Of a stretch of 64,000 nucleotides of DNA, positions 10,030-22,269 are shown piece after piece. Under the pieces are notes generated by a model, which made no database searches, was not told the origin of the DNA, and saw nothing but the letters and a program-made list of their open reading frames with translations. Numbering within the stretch: position 1 is the stretch's first letter; each line of letters opens with the position of its first letter. Made by a program: the position numbers and the translations under genes. Source of the DNA: Sclerodactyla briareus (taxonomy: Eukaryota; Echinodermata; Holothuroidea; Dendrochirotida; Sclerodactylidae); the NCBI GenBank assembly GCA_026419785.1, contig JAODTK010004932.1, positions 186,001-250,000 on the forward strand, written 5' to 3'.

Positions 10030-10640
10030 GATTGACTTGTACTACAGCAACTTGAAACTATTCTAAATAAATATGACTTCAAAGACAGACCGGAGAGGGT
10101 GTATAATGTGGACATACTAGGTTCACACCCACCTACCTAATAGCTCACCAAGGGAGTACCTTCCCCCTTCCCAGCAGGTCACCACCCGGAAGGGTTCCAT
10201 CACTACTGTCACTGTTTACCGTTAATGCAATTAGCAATGCACTCCCACTATTTTTTTTTTTTTTCAATTGGGAAATGGTAGAATGACAATAAGGAGGATT
10301 AAGGAAAATGCATTACCTGGGTCAGGGTTCCAGACTCCCAGCTGTCTCATAATGGATGGTCCAATACTGCAATTTTTGAAACTAACTGGACTGAAGGACC
10401 ATTTCTCCAAAGTTGCAGTGAATGATGGGAAACCTGTATTGCGTTTGTATGATGGTCACACATCGCGTATAATGCTCACTCTTGTAGAATGGGCTAAAGC
10501 CGGAACATCATTTTGTTTGTACTTTCCCTGCCCAGCACTCACTTCTTGCAACCATTGGACGATGGTCCGTTCAAGCCACTCAAGACATTGTACAATGGAT
10601 GGCTTTCCTGGTGAGGTTGTGAAAATGGACAACGTATGTG
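10030..10640 (+). pseudogene. Pogo/Tigger-type (DDE_1) transposase core fragment
   Basis: Reads as the catalytic core of a CENP-B/Tigger-family transposase across several frames. YDFKDRPERVYNVD (ending about 10113) matches the start of the DDE_1 domain and carries its first catalytic aspartate, although the usual DETG context is changed to DILG. A VTTRKGSITTVTV segment follows, as in the family's beta-strand region. After frameshifts come NALPGSGFQT, then VLRLYDGHTSRIMLTLVEWA with the second aspartate (codon at 10451). A LPxHxSHLxQPLD-like segment is split between frames at about 10530-10570. The helix-turn-helix N-terminus and C-terminus are missing. The fragment runs without spacer into a Mutator-like sequence. 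The copy is certainly non-functional as written. Confidence 0.75.
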
Positions 10641-11220
10641 GACTATTTCATGGCATCGATGATTGCTACCGGACACTGTGTCCATAATGTTATAAACTGT
10701 TCAGTATGTGATTTAGAAGATGTTTTCTACCCTTCAAGTATAGTAGAGTCCTCCTCTGGTTCCAGCAGACAAGCCGTGGGAGGTAAACCACAGGGCAATA
10801 ATGGCATTCTGGGAAATTGGTAGAGGACTAGCCATGGAGGACTTTTGTATGGTTATGGACATGCCACCACCACCATCTAAGTCATCTTACAACCAGCATG
10901 TACAAAAGCTATCGTCAGCATACGTGGAACAGGTTAAAGTGAGTTTTGAGGGCAATGCCAGGGCAGTGAAATCAGCCGCCAGCACTACCCACCAAGATGA
11001 TGGATCCCCTGGGGAATGCTCTTTCTCGGTAGATGGAACCTGGCAGAAGCGAGGCCATGCATCCCTCAATGGCAAAGTGACAGCCATTGAATGCAACTCT
11101 GGCAAAGTTATTGACTATGAGACATCAGTCAAGAAATGCAAAGGCTGTGAAAAGTGGAATAGGAAGGAAAAGAGTCAGCCCCTATCTGGGTGGGAAAACC
11201 ATAAGTGCGTCGACAATTAG
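10641..11220 (+). pseudogene. Mutator-like transposase N-terminal fragment
   Basis: The first part (10641-10790) reads GHCVHNVINCSVCDLEDVF, a paired-cysteine segment. After one frameshift the main frame (10801-11220) continues through IMAFWEIGRGLAMEDFCMVM and MDMPPPPSKSSYNQHVQKLS. It then reaches FSVDGTWQKRGHASLNGKVT and CKGCEKWN. The VDGTWQKRGxxSLNGxV block with a following GKVIDYE and CKxCxxW is the hallmark of the 'Mutator-like transposase' domain found in many invertebrate proteins; its aspartate is the expected first catalytic residue. The frame stops at TAG just after HKCVDN, where the family normally goes on with its second catalytic region, so the copy is C-terminally truncated. Confidence 0.75.
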
Positions 11221-12945
11221 GGTGGGTTCAGCCCGTTCCACTTTTCTCTAAAATTGACCCTAAACAAAAATAAATAGCCTTCATGTAATTATCATGGAGA
11301 ACCCACTAGTTTGAACTTGATCCAGTCAGGCCATGTTGGACTTAGCCTGATTACAGGTAAAAAGTGCTCAAAATACCAGAATTTGACCAGTTTCCACTTT
11401 GGGGGAGGTGGATGGCCCCACATTCGTAAGAAGTCGGGGGAAAATAGACTAGTCAGGGAAATTATGAAGCAGTCTGACGGAGTAAGGAACCAGTAACAAA
11501 GAGGAAGAGCATTCGGACCCTCTCCCACTTTGAGTCAGAAAACCCATTTATTCTCAATGAATTATAACATGTTCGTCATTATGATTAATGGATTTGAGTA
11601 TTATATGTGTGCTATATGCCAATTGCACTTAAGGCTATCTTGAAAAAGCACAAAAAATCCAATGGGGAGGGGGACACCCCCTAACTCAAAATACATCTCT
11701 AAGCCAACTGTGTATTATGTCATTAATCACCTGCTATTGACCCACGTAGAAGGGCCACATCGATCTATCCAGTTTCAATTAAGAAAAAAAAACCAAAGGG
11801 GAGGGGAACAACCCTCCCCTCAGACCACTCCTCCATATCGGTTGGGGGATTTTTAATTCTGCCCCCCACCTCACAATTCCTGTGCACGCTACTGATTCCC
11901 ACAAGACTTAGTATGGTCAATAGGCGGGAGGAGGAAGGGGTGGGGGTGCATTTCATGATTTATAATTATCAGGGTGGTAAACAAATGTAATAGTTTAGTC
12001 CGGTGGAAAACAGGTTACTGGTGCACCCCCTCCCCCCCCCTCCCCCCAGATGCCACTGGCTCTGATCTGACTCCCTTTCCCTTCCTTCTTCCTCCAACTC
12101 CACGGTGCAGGCTCACTGGAGAAGCATTGCCTATGCAACTATTTTCACATGACGCACCTTGCTGATCACATCTTTCCAGTTCAATTATTTTATCCCTTTG
12201 GACTACTGCCAAAATTCCATCTGCTCTGAACAAACATTCTTTTGAAACCATTGAGAATTGCATAATAGCTTTGTTTCTCGCTCTCAGCATCACCAGTCCA
12301 TTGTTTCTGTTGTTGGTTGGAATGTCTAGGATTATACTGCGTCAATCGCTTTGTGCCACATCTTTTTGATGAAGTAATTGTTTGCCTTTATTAGGCTAAA
12401 CAAGGTAGCTGTTAAGTACTCGTGTTTTATTTGTGCTTTTTTAAATTTCTATTCTGTTTTGTCATTATAATTGCTTGCTTCTATGGATCAATTGAGCTGT
12501 TGCATATCAAATAGCTGTTGTTATCGTACAGTACAAGGCTATTCCTGCAAGGGTGACCTCAGTGCCAGTTTGAATAAGCACACCAGCAGAATCACAGAAT
12601 ACAAGAAAATCAAACCAAAGTAAGTTTTAACAGACTGCTGTAGCTAAGCTAGGTCTGGTAATTGGCTATTCATTAGTGGTAGCCTACTTTTGGTTAGAAA
12701 TATTTGCAGCAGCTAGACTCTGCAGACTGACATAAATGTTTTCGCTCTGTATGGTTCATGTGGACATGGCTTAGATTCCCAAGTAGTGGCAGATTGGGGC
12801 AAATGGTAAATACTTCACATCGTGCTATTTATCTTGTTAATACAAATGGTAACCATTATGTGGCTTGTGCAGTTGCAGATGGTGGATATGGTAGTTCTCA
12901 GAGTTGTCAAACCCAATCAATAACTGTGCCTCAAAGCCACACCTC
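11221..12945. other. Mostly unrecognised; faint 295-bp repeat similarity at 11310-11370
   Basis: A phrase at 11313-11345 (AACTTGATCCAGTCAGGCCA) resembles the second half of the 295-bp dimeric repeat. C-rich tracts occur at 12024-12050. No coding region is supported. Confidence 0.35.
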
Positions 12946-13660
12946 TGTATCATGCCAGCTATAACCTCGAGCAAGCATCTGCTGATTCGCTTCTCTGTTG
13001 GCATCTGATGCTGCAGTTACGACCCTGTTGCCACACAGATACCATGCAAATTTTCCGTTAGCAAATTTGCGGAGCGGAGCTGGAAAATAAACTTCTATGA
13101 CACACTTATTTACTTCTACAGTTTTCCGGTCTCCTGGTCAAAGCCAGTATGGAAAGATTACTATGAAATTAGACAGGCATCTCAAAGCATCTCATGGCCC
13201 CTGTCATGCAGAACATGACAAATTGCCAAAATGCGCAACAAGAAAAAACTGAAGAAGCCAGCACAAAAACCTACATGAAATACAGAAAGCCAAAAGGTGC
13301 CTAGTGGAGGGTGCAAGAAGTATGGAGAATATTTCCCAATATTAACTATTAACCAAGAACCTTCGAAACATCCACAGCCTGACCCGACAGGAATATCTTG
13401 AATATCGTGGCAAATGTTGGGGAGTTAGAAAGTGGTAACAGTTGCGAGTTGCAGCAGCAAGATGTGGAAATTCCTGGAAGGAACAGCGCAGCTAGAGAAG
13501 TACACCACAATGCCATAGCATGGGGGTCCAAATTCAACATGAATTATTATTCCATGTCAATTACAGATTTTTTTCTCTCTTGCATGAACTTGGGTCATGT
13601 GGCAAGGAGGCATAGTGGTCACTCCCGTGTGGAGGTGTGTGTGTGTTCATTTCAGGACAT
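12946..13660 (+). repeat. Large tandem repeat, block A copy 1
   Basis: Matches block A copy 2 at 14836-15521. Shared landmarks are ATGCCAGCTATAACCTC, GCATCTGATGCTGCAGTTAC, GTGGCAAATGTTGGGGAGTT and GCAGCTAGAGAAGTACACCA. Copy 1 holds an open frame with NVANVGELESG and NSAAREVHHNAIAWGSKFN, partly conserved in copy 2, but no known domain is visible. Confidence 0.85.
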
Positions 13661-14440
13661 AACGATGTTGACCCATCCCTAATGCATTGTTCAACACTGT
13701 TTTCTCAAAGAATTTGTCCAACGTGAAACACGGAAGCTGGGATTGCCGCCAATGAAGGACAAGGAATTCAACTATGTACTGAACTCCAAGTGTGCGACTG
13801 CGAGGCGGAAACAACCAAAGAAATTGATGCCACATGTCTCCCCTTAGTGCCAATGCTGACTGCCACATGTTGTTCTTGTCTTTGTACCTATCATCTTGAA
13901 TCTCATTTAGTTCTGTGTGGGTATGGTCCAATTTAGTGCTAGAAAAAAAACGGAGCCATCTGAAGTGTTTAATATTCAATCATCAGTTAGCCAAATTAGT
14001 GTTTCTAGTAAAAAATGTCGCCCATGACGCAGGTTTGTTCTTGGTTGTTTTGAGCACTAACGATGTTTACCCATCCCTAATGCATTGTTCAACACTGTTT
14101 TCTCAAAGAATTTGTCCAACGTGAAACACAGAAAGTGGGATTGCCGCCAATGAAGGACAAGGAGTTCAACTATGTATTGAACTCCAAGTGTGCGACTGCG
14201 AGGCGGAAACAACCAAAGAAATAGATGCCACTTATGTCTCCCCTTAGTGCCAATGCTGTTGTTCTTGTCTTTGTACCTATCATCTTGAATCTCATTTAGT
14301 TCTGTGTGGGTATGGTCCAATTTAGTTCTAGAAAAAACAGAGCCATCTGAGGTGTTTAATATTCAATCATCAGTTAGCCAAATTAGTGTTTCTAGTAAAA
14401 AACGTCAGCCATGACTGCAGGTGTGGTTGGTTGGTTGTTT
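13661..14440 (+). repeat. Tandem ~390-bp units B1 and B2 with exon-like block
   Basis: Two head-to-tail units, starting near 13664 and 14060. Each begins GTTGACCCATCCCTAATGCA or a close variant, then an acceptor-like TTTTCTCAAAG. Then comes a block encoding PPMKDKEFNYVLNSKC and ATARRKQPKK. The remainder (TCTTGTCTTTGTACCTATCA, TTTAGTTCTGTGTGGGTATG) is also highly conserved, so conservation is not limited to the coding-like block. Confidence 0.85.
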
Positions 14441-14835
14441 TGGAGCACTGTTATTATTCTGTTGCACTACTACATATATTCACCATTGGCTATGTTAGAG
14501 ATCGATCCATGGAGTGGGTACGAGCCCAAGCATGTTGCCGGTGATAGCACTCATATATTGGGATTTCATTCCGTTGCCTGTCTAACGTTACCATTGAGAG
14601 AGCAGATGACAACTCCATGAAGCATCCAAATCACAGGCATATGGACCGGTTTTCCTGTCATTAATGGATGATGTGGACGAGGCATGTGTGCATAGAGCAG
14701 AATCCACCTGAAGCAAGGCATAACTCTCCAGGAGTCAGCTGGATCTTGCCATGGAGGAAAGACAGGATTGCAACCTGTCGGATGTCTGCTGCCAAATGAC
14801 CGAATGCCAGTGATTTCTTGCCAGTTTTTACGAGT
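14441..14835. other. Spacer between repeat arrays
   Basis: Single-copy within the window. It carries open stretches in several frames but no recognised motif. Confidence 0.35.
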
Positions 14836-15521
14836 TGTCAGATGCCAGCTATAACCTCAAGCAAGCATCTGCTGATTCACTTCTCCTGCTGGCATCTGAT
14901 GCTGCAGTTACGACCCGGTTGCCACACAGATACCATGCGGACATCCGTTAGCAACTTTGCTGAGCTGAAAAATAAACTTCTACGACACACTTCTTTATTT
15001 TCACAGTTCCAGGTTCTCCTGGTCAATGACTGCTGCAGAATGGAAAGCTGCTGCTAGTATGGGAAGATTACTATGAGATTAGACAGGCATCTCGAAGCAT
15101 TCATGACTCTGTGTGCAGACATGACAATTGCAAAAATGCCACCAACAGACCAAACTCAAGGAAGAGCCAGAAAAGTGCCTAGTGGAGTGGTGCAAAAAGT
15201 ATGGCGATATTTCCCAATATACCAAGAACCTACGAAACATCCCCTGACCCACAGGAATATCTTGAATAATGTGGCAAATGTTGGGGAGTTAGAAAGTGTT
15301 ACAGTTGCGAGTGGCAGCAGCCAGATGTGGAAATTCCTGAAAGGAACAGCGCAGCTAGAGAAGTACACCACAATGCCATAGCATGGGGGTCCAAATTCAA
15401 CAAGAATTATTATTCCATGTCAATTTACAGATTTTTACTCTTGCATGAACTTGGGTCATGTGTGGAGGCAGAGTGGTTCACTGCCCGTGGCGTTTGTGGT
15501 GTTTTATTTCTGGACATCACG
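14836..15521 (+). repeat. Large tandem repeat, block A copy 2
   Basis: Second copy of block A, followed by B-type units exactly as copy 1 is. The A+B segment was therefore duplicated as a higher-order unit of roughly 1.9 kb. Confidence 0.85.
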
Positions 15522-16500
15522 GTGTTGACCCATCCCTAATGCATTGTTCAACACTGTTTTCCCACAGAATCTGTACCCGTGAACACGGAAACTGGTTGGC
15601 CGCCAATGAATGCCAATGAGTTCAACGATGTCTTGAACTCCAGTGTGGCGACTGCGAGGCCGGAAACAACCAAAGATTATATCCCATATGTCTCCGTTAG
15701 TGCCATGCTGCTGTTCGTTGCTTTGTACCTATCATTTGAATCTCATTCAATTCTGTGTGTGTTTGGTCGAAATTTAGTGCTAGGAAAATGGAGCCATCTG
15801 TATTCAATATTTATCTCAGTTTAGCCAATAATTGTTTCTTTCTAGTAAAAAACGTCCGCCATGCTGCAGGTGTGTGTTCATTGGTTGTTTTAAGAACTAA
15901 ACGATGTGACCCATTCCTAATGGCCATGTTCAACACGTTTTTCCCACAGAATCTGTCCAACGTGAAACACGGAAACGGGATTGGCCGCCAATGAAGGACA
16001 AGGATTTCAGACTATGTATTGAATCCAATGTGCGACTGCGAGGCAGAAACACCAAAGAACTAGATGCCACATTAGTGTCTCCCCTTAGTGCCAATTCTGC
16101 TTTTCTTGTCCTTCGTACCTATCATCTTGATCTCATTCAATTCTGTGTGGGTATGGTCTAAATTTAGTTGCTAGGAAAACGAGCCATCTGAGGGTTTAAA
16201 TTTAAATTTAATCCATCAGTTAGAGCCAATTATTGTTCTAGTGAACAACGTCGCCATGACTGCATGTGTTGTTCATTGGTTTTTTGAGCACAACGATGTT
16301 GACCCATCCGAATGCAGTGTTCAACCTTTTCCCATAGAATCTGTCCAACGTGAAACACGGAAACGGGATTTGCGCCATGAAGGACAATGCTTTCAACTAT
16401 GTATTAACTCCAAGTGTGCGACTGCGAGGCGGAAACAACCAAAGAAATCGATGCCACATATGTCTCCCCTTAGTGCCAATACTGACTGCCACATGTTTGT
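15522..16500 (+). repeat. Tandem ~390-bp units B3, B4 and partial B5
   Basis: Unit starts near 15522, 15904 and 16296 give spacings of 382 and 392 bp. The exon-like block follows acceptor-like TTTTCCCACAG or TTTCCCATAG and reads ESVQRETRKRDWPPMKDKD in B4. It is diverged in B3 (ETGWPPMNANEFNDVLNSS) and partly shifted in B5. B5 ends where the 295-bp dimeric repeat begins. Confidence 0.85.
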
Positions 16501-16509
16501 TCCGTGTCT

Positions 16510-17215
16510 TTGTACTGTAAGAAAGCTTACACCAAATTCACCTGATCTGACTAACCATCTGGACTTACATGTTTATAAGGATTTCAAACTTTCTTCGACC
16601 TCTGAACTCAGATGACTTCTGACCTGGACCCCAAAATAATAGGGTTCATGTACTCATCAGTGGAACACACAACCAAGTTATGAGCTTTCATCATCCGGGC
16701 GGGTTCCGAGTTGTCGTGTTACAAGCCAAATTGGCCAAAATAGCGACTTTTCACAAATTTTTCCTTTCTATTTTTGACCAATTCCACCGCCTGGTACCAA
16801 AAACAATAGAGTTCCTGTCTCCCATAAGAATTACACACAAATTCAAACCGGATCAGACCAACATTCTGGGCTTACGGGTTTACAGGTTTTTAGACTTTAA
16901 CATGCTGTAACCTCAGATGGACCTCTGACCTAACCCCAAAACAATAGGGTTCATGTTTCATCATTAGGAACACACCAACCAAAAGGGTGATGACTTCTCA
17001 TCCATTCAGGAGGGGTCCAGTTATCGGGTTCACAAGCCAAATTGGCCAAAATATTGCCTTTTTCACAATTTTCTATTTCTGGCCAAACGTCACCCCCGAC
17101 CTAACCAAAAACAATATGGTTTCCTGTACTCACTGCCACTAAGAAAGCTACACACCAAATCCAACCTTATCTGACAACCATGCTGGACTTACGGGTTACA
17201 GGTCCGTTGCGTGGA
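16510..17215 (+). repeat. 295-bp dimeric repeat, about 2.3 units
   Basis: Contains CCCCAAAATAATAGGGTTCA (about 16630), CCCCAAAACAATAGGGTTCA (about 16935) and CAAAAACAATATGGTTTC (about 17106). Between them lie the companion phrases CACACCAAATTCACCTGATC and CAAGCCAAATTGGCCAAAAT. The same family occurs at 22.4, 31.4, 32.9, 40.2, 44.8, 47.3-48.5 and 53.9 kb. Confidence 0.85.
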
Positions 17216-17433
17216 TATATCCAGGTGTGCCTGGATTGCTTCAAACAGCTGTGGCGGTGTAGATCCACCTGGCCCTTGGGACACTTTTTCAGACATTATT
17301 CCCTGGTCACGCATTTAGGAATACATACTGTGACGCTACATCAAATACCATTTTTGTTACATCTACTGTTGTACTGTGTACTCCGCACAGTGCACTGTTT
17401 GTTCTTCAGATATTGACATTGTGTCCTTTTCAC

Positions 17434-17628
17434 AGGAGGAAGCTTACATCAGATCAGGTAGCATTTTTCTCACAGAATATTGGAGTAGAGCCTGAAGAGG
17501 GTGGCCCAACGAATTCAGGATATAGTGCTGAAATAGGCACATTGTAGATATTGCAAAGAAAGCCGCGACTCTCAGCAAAAAGGATCAAGGTATCCCGATA
17601 ATAGATTTATTGGCTGCACATGGCCAAA
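17434..17628 (+). CDS. Possible exon of an unrecognised gene
   Basis: Follows a good acceptor (GTGTCCTTTTCACAG). The first frame reads KLTSDQVAFFSQNIGVEPEE. After one frameshift it continues IVDIAKKAATLSKKDQG and IPIIDLLAAHGQTD before a stop. The amphipathic, low-complexity-free composition looks like real protein. I cannot name a family, and no partner exon was found. Confidence 0.35.
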
Positions 17629-17629
17629 C

Positions 17630-18354
17630 AGACTAATATGTTGGGGGTTGGAATTTGGGTCAAAGGTCATGTAGGATTATTTTTTTGCCACAATTGGTTA
17701 AAAAAAAGTCATGACCTCTACAAAGTGGGCATGATTATCATAAAGGCTGATTGGTATTTAGATGTTAGACTTGCAAAGCAAGTCTCTCGGGGTTTGTCCG
17801 CGCCAAGCCTCATAACCTCCTTTCCCACTAGTTCCATCGCCTGCCCCAGTCACGCATTACGCCCTCTATTTCCCTTACTGATCTGTTCTTTAGCTTGATC
17901 TGTTTACCCATAGAGACTTGTGAAGCTCTGGTAGCACTTGACAGCCCACTGAAATTATTCATTAACGCGTGCTCAAATTTCGGAAAACCAAAATCACCAG
18001 CGTAGTCCCGCTACTTAGGCTGGACCTGGAATAGGGATGAAATAAAATTATAACCACTGAATGAAATCTATTAACAGTAAATATCGGTTGAATCACCATA
18101 AATTCATGAATTCGTACTGAAAATGGGCGAATATATACGTCTTTTTCGATTGGGGTCAAGAAAAATACTCAAATAGTCTCACTGCATAGTAGCCAACTTT
18201 TGTAGACCCACTTCTAATAGTTAGGCCAATTCAATTTTTGTTTTTCAATCGAGCAATGAATCAGTTTTACTTCCAAAAAGGGATGTCGATTTGATATACA
18301 GTTACACATCTTATAATCCAGAGTCTTTTGTTCCTTTCTGCTGATGGTGACATA
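17630..18354. other. No recognisable feature
   Basis: Unique-looking sequence up to the hAT-like element. No motif, repeat or RNA gene was identified. Confidence 0.35.
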
Positions 18355-18364
18355 ATTGTGGGAC
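18355..18364. repeat. Target-site duplication, left copy
   Basis: ATTGTGGGAC next to the left TIR. The right copy ATTGTGAC is at 19548-19555. The extra GG is probably a later insertion or a sequencing error. Confidence 0.6.
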
Positions 18365-19547
18365 TAGTGTTCAAACGTTATGCCAATATCGATGTTACTG
18401 TTTACACGATTATTTTTCAGTAATCCGGTCCGATACCGATAACGATTATTCAAGTCAGCACATTACACACAAAAACTTTCACATTCATTGCTTACTTAAG
18501 GCAACTTCCCTGAGTTTAAATCCCATCAATAGACCTACAGGGGTATCAATAATTCAGCTTTAGGTTTTCAGTCAAACTTTATCGATTCCAATCTTTTTAT
18601 TGGCGCATATGTTTGGGTTCCCGGTGAAGGAAACAAAATATATAACGCCAGCTTTTCGAAAATGGATTCGGAAGCTCCGATACTCTTGTTGAAGTATCAT
18701 AAGTTCGATACGCGCAGTGCCATCTTGCACGAGAATCCTGAAAAACTTTCCGTGCATACACCGTCCACAAACAACAGTGTGTTGTGTTTACCCCAAAAAA
18801 TTGTATTGCAGTAACATCACCGTTCGATCATCTCTCCCACACACACTTACGTCTATGGGGTTTTTCCCATTGGCCCTGTGGGTTAAGACCGAAACAACTT
18901 GAGCGATAGCGGGTCGCCGATGCACTAAAATTTTGCTGTGGCCTGTGACTCGCATAGCAATCTAAAACGTTACTCATATGCCTGAATGAATGGTTAATTC
19001 ACCAAGTTCTCACTGGTACAACGTGATAATTATTATTTTCCGCATGATGGTTAGCACATTCACAATCAAATATTCCAGCCGTGTCTTGGCGTTCGGTAAC
19101 CATGGTGCCAAATCGAGGCAAACGGTTATTGGGTACACAATGGCCATTCGTAGTTTGGTGGTCCTCATGTCATATGGTGCAGTGTATACGCGATGCACAG
19201 CATAAACCTAGTTATGTTACGGCGGAATGAACGATTCGTTGTTGTGAGTTTTATTTATCGGGGGTTGGCGGTTTTGTCGGGGGGGGGGGGATCCCACGCT
19301 GTGAATGGCCAGACATTTTTGCTTCAACCTGGGTGTGATTATTTTTGAAAATCCACTTGTGTTACAACGTACATGGTGTTCCAATTTTGAGCGGAACATG
19401 TTGAAGTTCATCTGCGCCATGTGTTCTGGGTAAATGTTATCTCAGACATCGGAACTAGATGAGGAATTTACCAATCGTTCCGATAGCCGGATTTCCGATT
19501 ATCCATAATCGGGCCGATTCAGATTCCGATAATCGTTTGAAACACTA
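18365..19547. mobile_element. Non-autonomous hAT-like element with TIRs and TSD
   Basis: The left end TAGTGTTCAAACG and the right end CGTTTGAAACACTA are inverted copies apart from one missing T. Sub-terminal CCGATA/TATCGG-type motifs face each other (CGATACCGATAACGATTATT near 18430; GATTCCGATAATCG near 19522). Flanking target copies are ATTGTGGGAC on the left and ATTGTGAC on the right. They match as an 8-bp duplication apart from a GG insertion. TIRs of the form YAGTG with an 8-bp duplication are typical of hAT transposons. No transposase frame is visible within the 1183 bp. Confidence 0.7.
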
Positions 19548-19555
19548 ATTGTGAC

Positions 19556-22269
19556 TAAGATTTTTCCTAAAACCATTTCTAAGATATAGACCTTTCATTT
19601 TTATGGAGTGAAATAATGCCGAATGTTTATTGTTGATAAAAAAATAAAGCAGTTTTATCAAGAGACTTGAGGAATAGGCCCCCTGAGAGATAGAACACGT
19701 TGTACACACAGTAATAGTACTGTAGTACATAGACAGTATACTTATACTCATATCGTCGATATGTGAGGCCTCATGTGTTCGGCCTCTGTTTTTCAAGGGT
19801 TCGAAGAACTTGGAGCCTATTCCTGCGGGATTTGCTTCTTTATCGGACTCCATCTTCGCAATTGTGGGGGGGGGGGTCGCGTAGTGAGTCAAGGTAGAAC
19901 CAAGACAAACCTCGAGCCCCAGCATTTATCCTCTAGTCCCGTAATTTAACCTGGGCCAAGTGAATCATGGTTGATTGAACAGAAGATCCGGCCATTGTCA
20001 TGGTGTGACTGACAAAGTGATAGCGATACTTCCAACTGGTGCTAGGGCCTACATTTAAAAAAAACCAAAACATGCAGGATGTGGATTAATATTTTTTACG
20101 CCATGTACCGAAGGCTAATGCCTCTAAGCCTTTAGAACCTGGCTGCCTGGTGTAAAAACTAATTGGTCTTACAGTGCAGGGAGTTACATCAACACTCTTT
20201 AGGGGGGTTTCCAAATTCACAGGCCAGCAAGAGGGGGTACATTTAAATGGATTCATCACCTTCAGCTACCACAGTACCACCTTCACAGTGTTTTTACTTT
20301 TAGTTGTCGTTTTACATTATGAGTCAACATGGAGACCGTGAGTAAGTAATCAGAATATCCGTCCTCATTCGAAGCTATAGCCAAATTTTTGGGTGCACAC
20401 AGTAACATTTCGCAAATGTGGTGATATTGTTCCAGGACTTGGGGGGTCTAACGGCCGAAAAAGTCACTGACTATAAATGGAAGCCCAGAAGTCATGACAA
20501 AGAGCTAATGAACATCCCTCTACGATTTCTCGCTGGTGTCAGCGAGGAATACATTGCTGGCCATCAGTGTTTAACCTGTAAAAGTAATGGTGGACAATGT
20601 TGAGAAGGATCGTTTGGGTCGCCATAGTTAACTAGAGGAGATCTTCATTCAGGGCGCAGGGTCCTGAAAGCGGATAGTTGGAGGAGTCCTGAAAGACCAG
20701 CGAATGCCCCGGCATCTTGCTTTGGAAGTTGGAGCAGGAAATGTCCCTCCTTCAAAACAGTCTCAGGTAAATATCTATATTTGAAACTATAGCAATTTTC
20801 ACAATCCAAATAAGAATTTTACAGGCTGGATTATTTGTATAGAGCGATAGCACATCTTGATACAGATCCGCCCCCAACGTGAAAGGTGAAAATGAACATC
20901 GTCCCTCACTTTTATAGGGAGGTCTAATGCTGGGCCCTGCTGCTTTCCGAAAAATTGTGCCCAATAATCGACCCACACAAATGAAGGGCTCAAATTCTGG
21001 TCACCATATATAATATCGCTCTTGACATCAGTACCACCAATATTCAATCTTTCAAAATGAATTGATTTAGTTAAGTTCCCTGATGTATTTCTCCCGACAC
21101 AAACTATTCTAATAATAATAATAACAACCTATTTCCACCATTCATCGAAATGATTTTATCGAAATTAACAACCGTCATGCGGAGAGTGGGACAATGGGGA
21201 GTAAGTAATAACTCTTTTTTCACACTCTTTCCATTTTTGGTTGTGCCCCACCAATTGTTGAACAGCCATGACAGGAATGGGGGGGGGGAACAGCTACCCA
21301 ACGTTTGTAGGCCTAGGGATGGGGAGGATTTTGTGAAGGGAGCGGGAGGATCGAGGGGTAGGCTGCTAGGATGCGTTAAATAGCAGCCGAGGGTGGGGCA
21401 TGAGAATTAAGTGTAGTACATTCAGTATATGATTTAATGATGTGATGTGAAGTATAATCTGAAATCTTATTTGATCTTTGAAGATTCAAAATCTTCCTCT
21501 TGCCGTTGTAGACACATGTTGAGACCAAGAGACCTAGTCGATCAGGTAACCGGAAGTACAACACCCCAGGATTCCTGGAAAAGTGCCCGGCAAACCTCCG
21601 GGCGGGTGAAATATCAATAAACAGAGCCAGTGCCTGTACGAAATAATCCCCAAAACGACTTTGCTGGACAAGTTGAGCGGGCGGACACCAGTGAAGGCAA
21701 ACACATGGCCATCTCCCATCTCACCCCACCACCGCCGAAGGAACGAACTTGGTGGAAGTGATTTTCCCACATGAACAAAAATTGGATAACGGCCAAACTG
21801 CGGGAGCTAAGTTTACGGTCAAGAAGATCATGTAGATTGAATTGACGGGACAACCCCTTCATCAACATCTTCCAGGTCAGCTAATAATATGATTACATAT
21901 TGGGAAAGGTCTTGCGGTTTGTTTGGCTATATTTCCAATAACGGGAGGACATAACCCTGTTTTTGAATCACTCTCCCTCCCCACCCCGAACCCCCTCCTA
22001 TTTGCTTAGTTACACCACCATTTTTTCCTGGCGGAACAGTGACCTCCAGACACCCCCTCTCCCCAACTAACCTCCCCCGCTCCTCAGTTTCGTGAGTTGC
22101 CTCCTGCTGCTACTTCGACGGCCACGCAGCCACATCAGCCTTAACAGGCGTCATGTTTTTTTGTGCCAGAGAACGATATTCTTGTTTACGTGCCTTCCTG
22201 CTCACAGCGCCCTCATCCTCTACCTCATCGTACATCTTGCTATTCACGACTTCAATCATGTGGAAGACC
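19556..22269. other. No confident gene; minor open frames
   Basis: Several short open frames occur on both strands (for example minus 20799-21047 and minus 21614-21868), none with a recognised motif. A plus-strand stretch at 21634-21875, ending near a GTCAG, is open in overlapping frames but unassignable. G-rich tracts lie at 19270-19292, 19864-19876 and 21278-21290. Confidence 0.3.
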
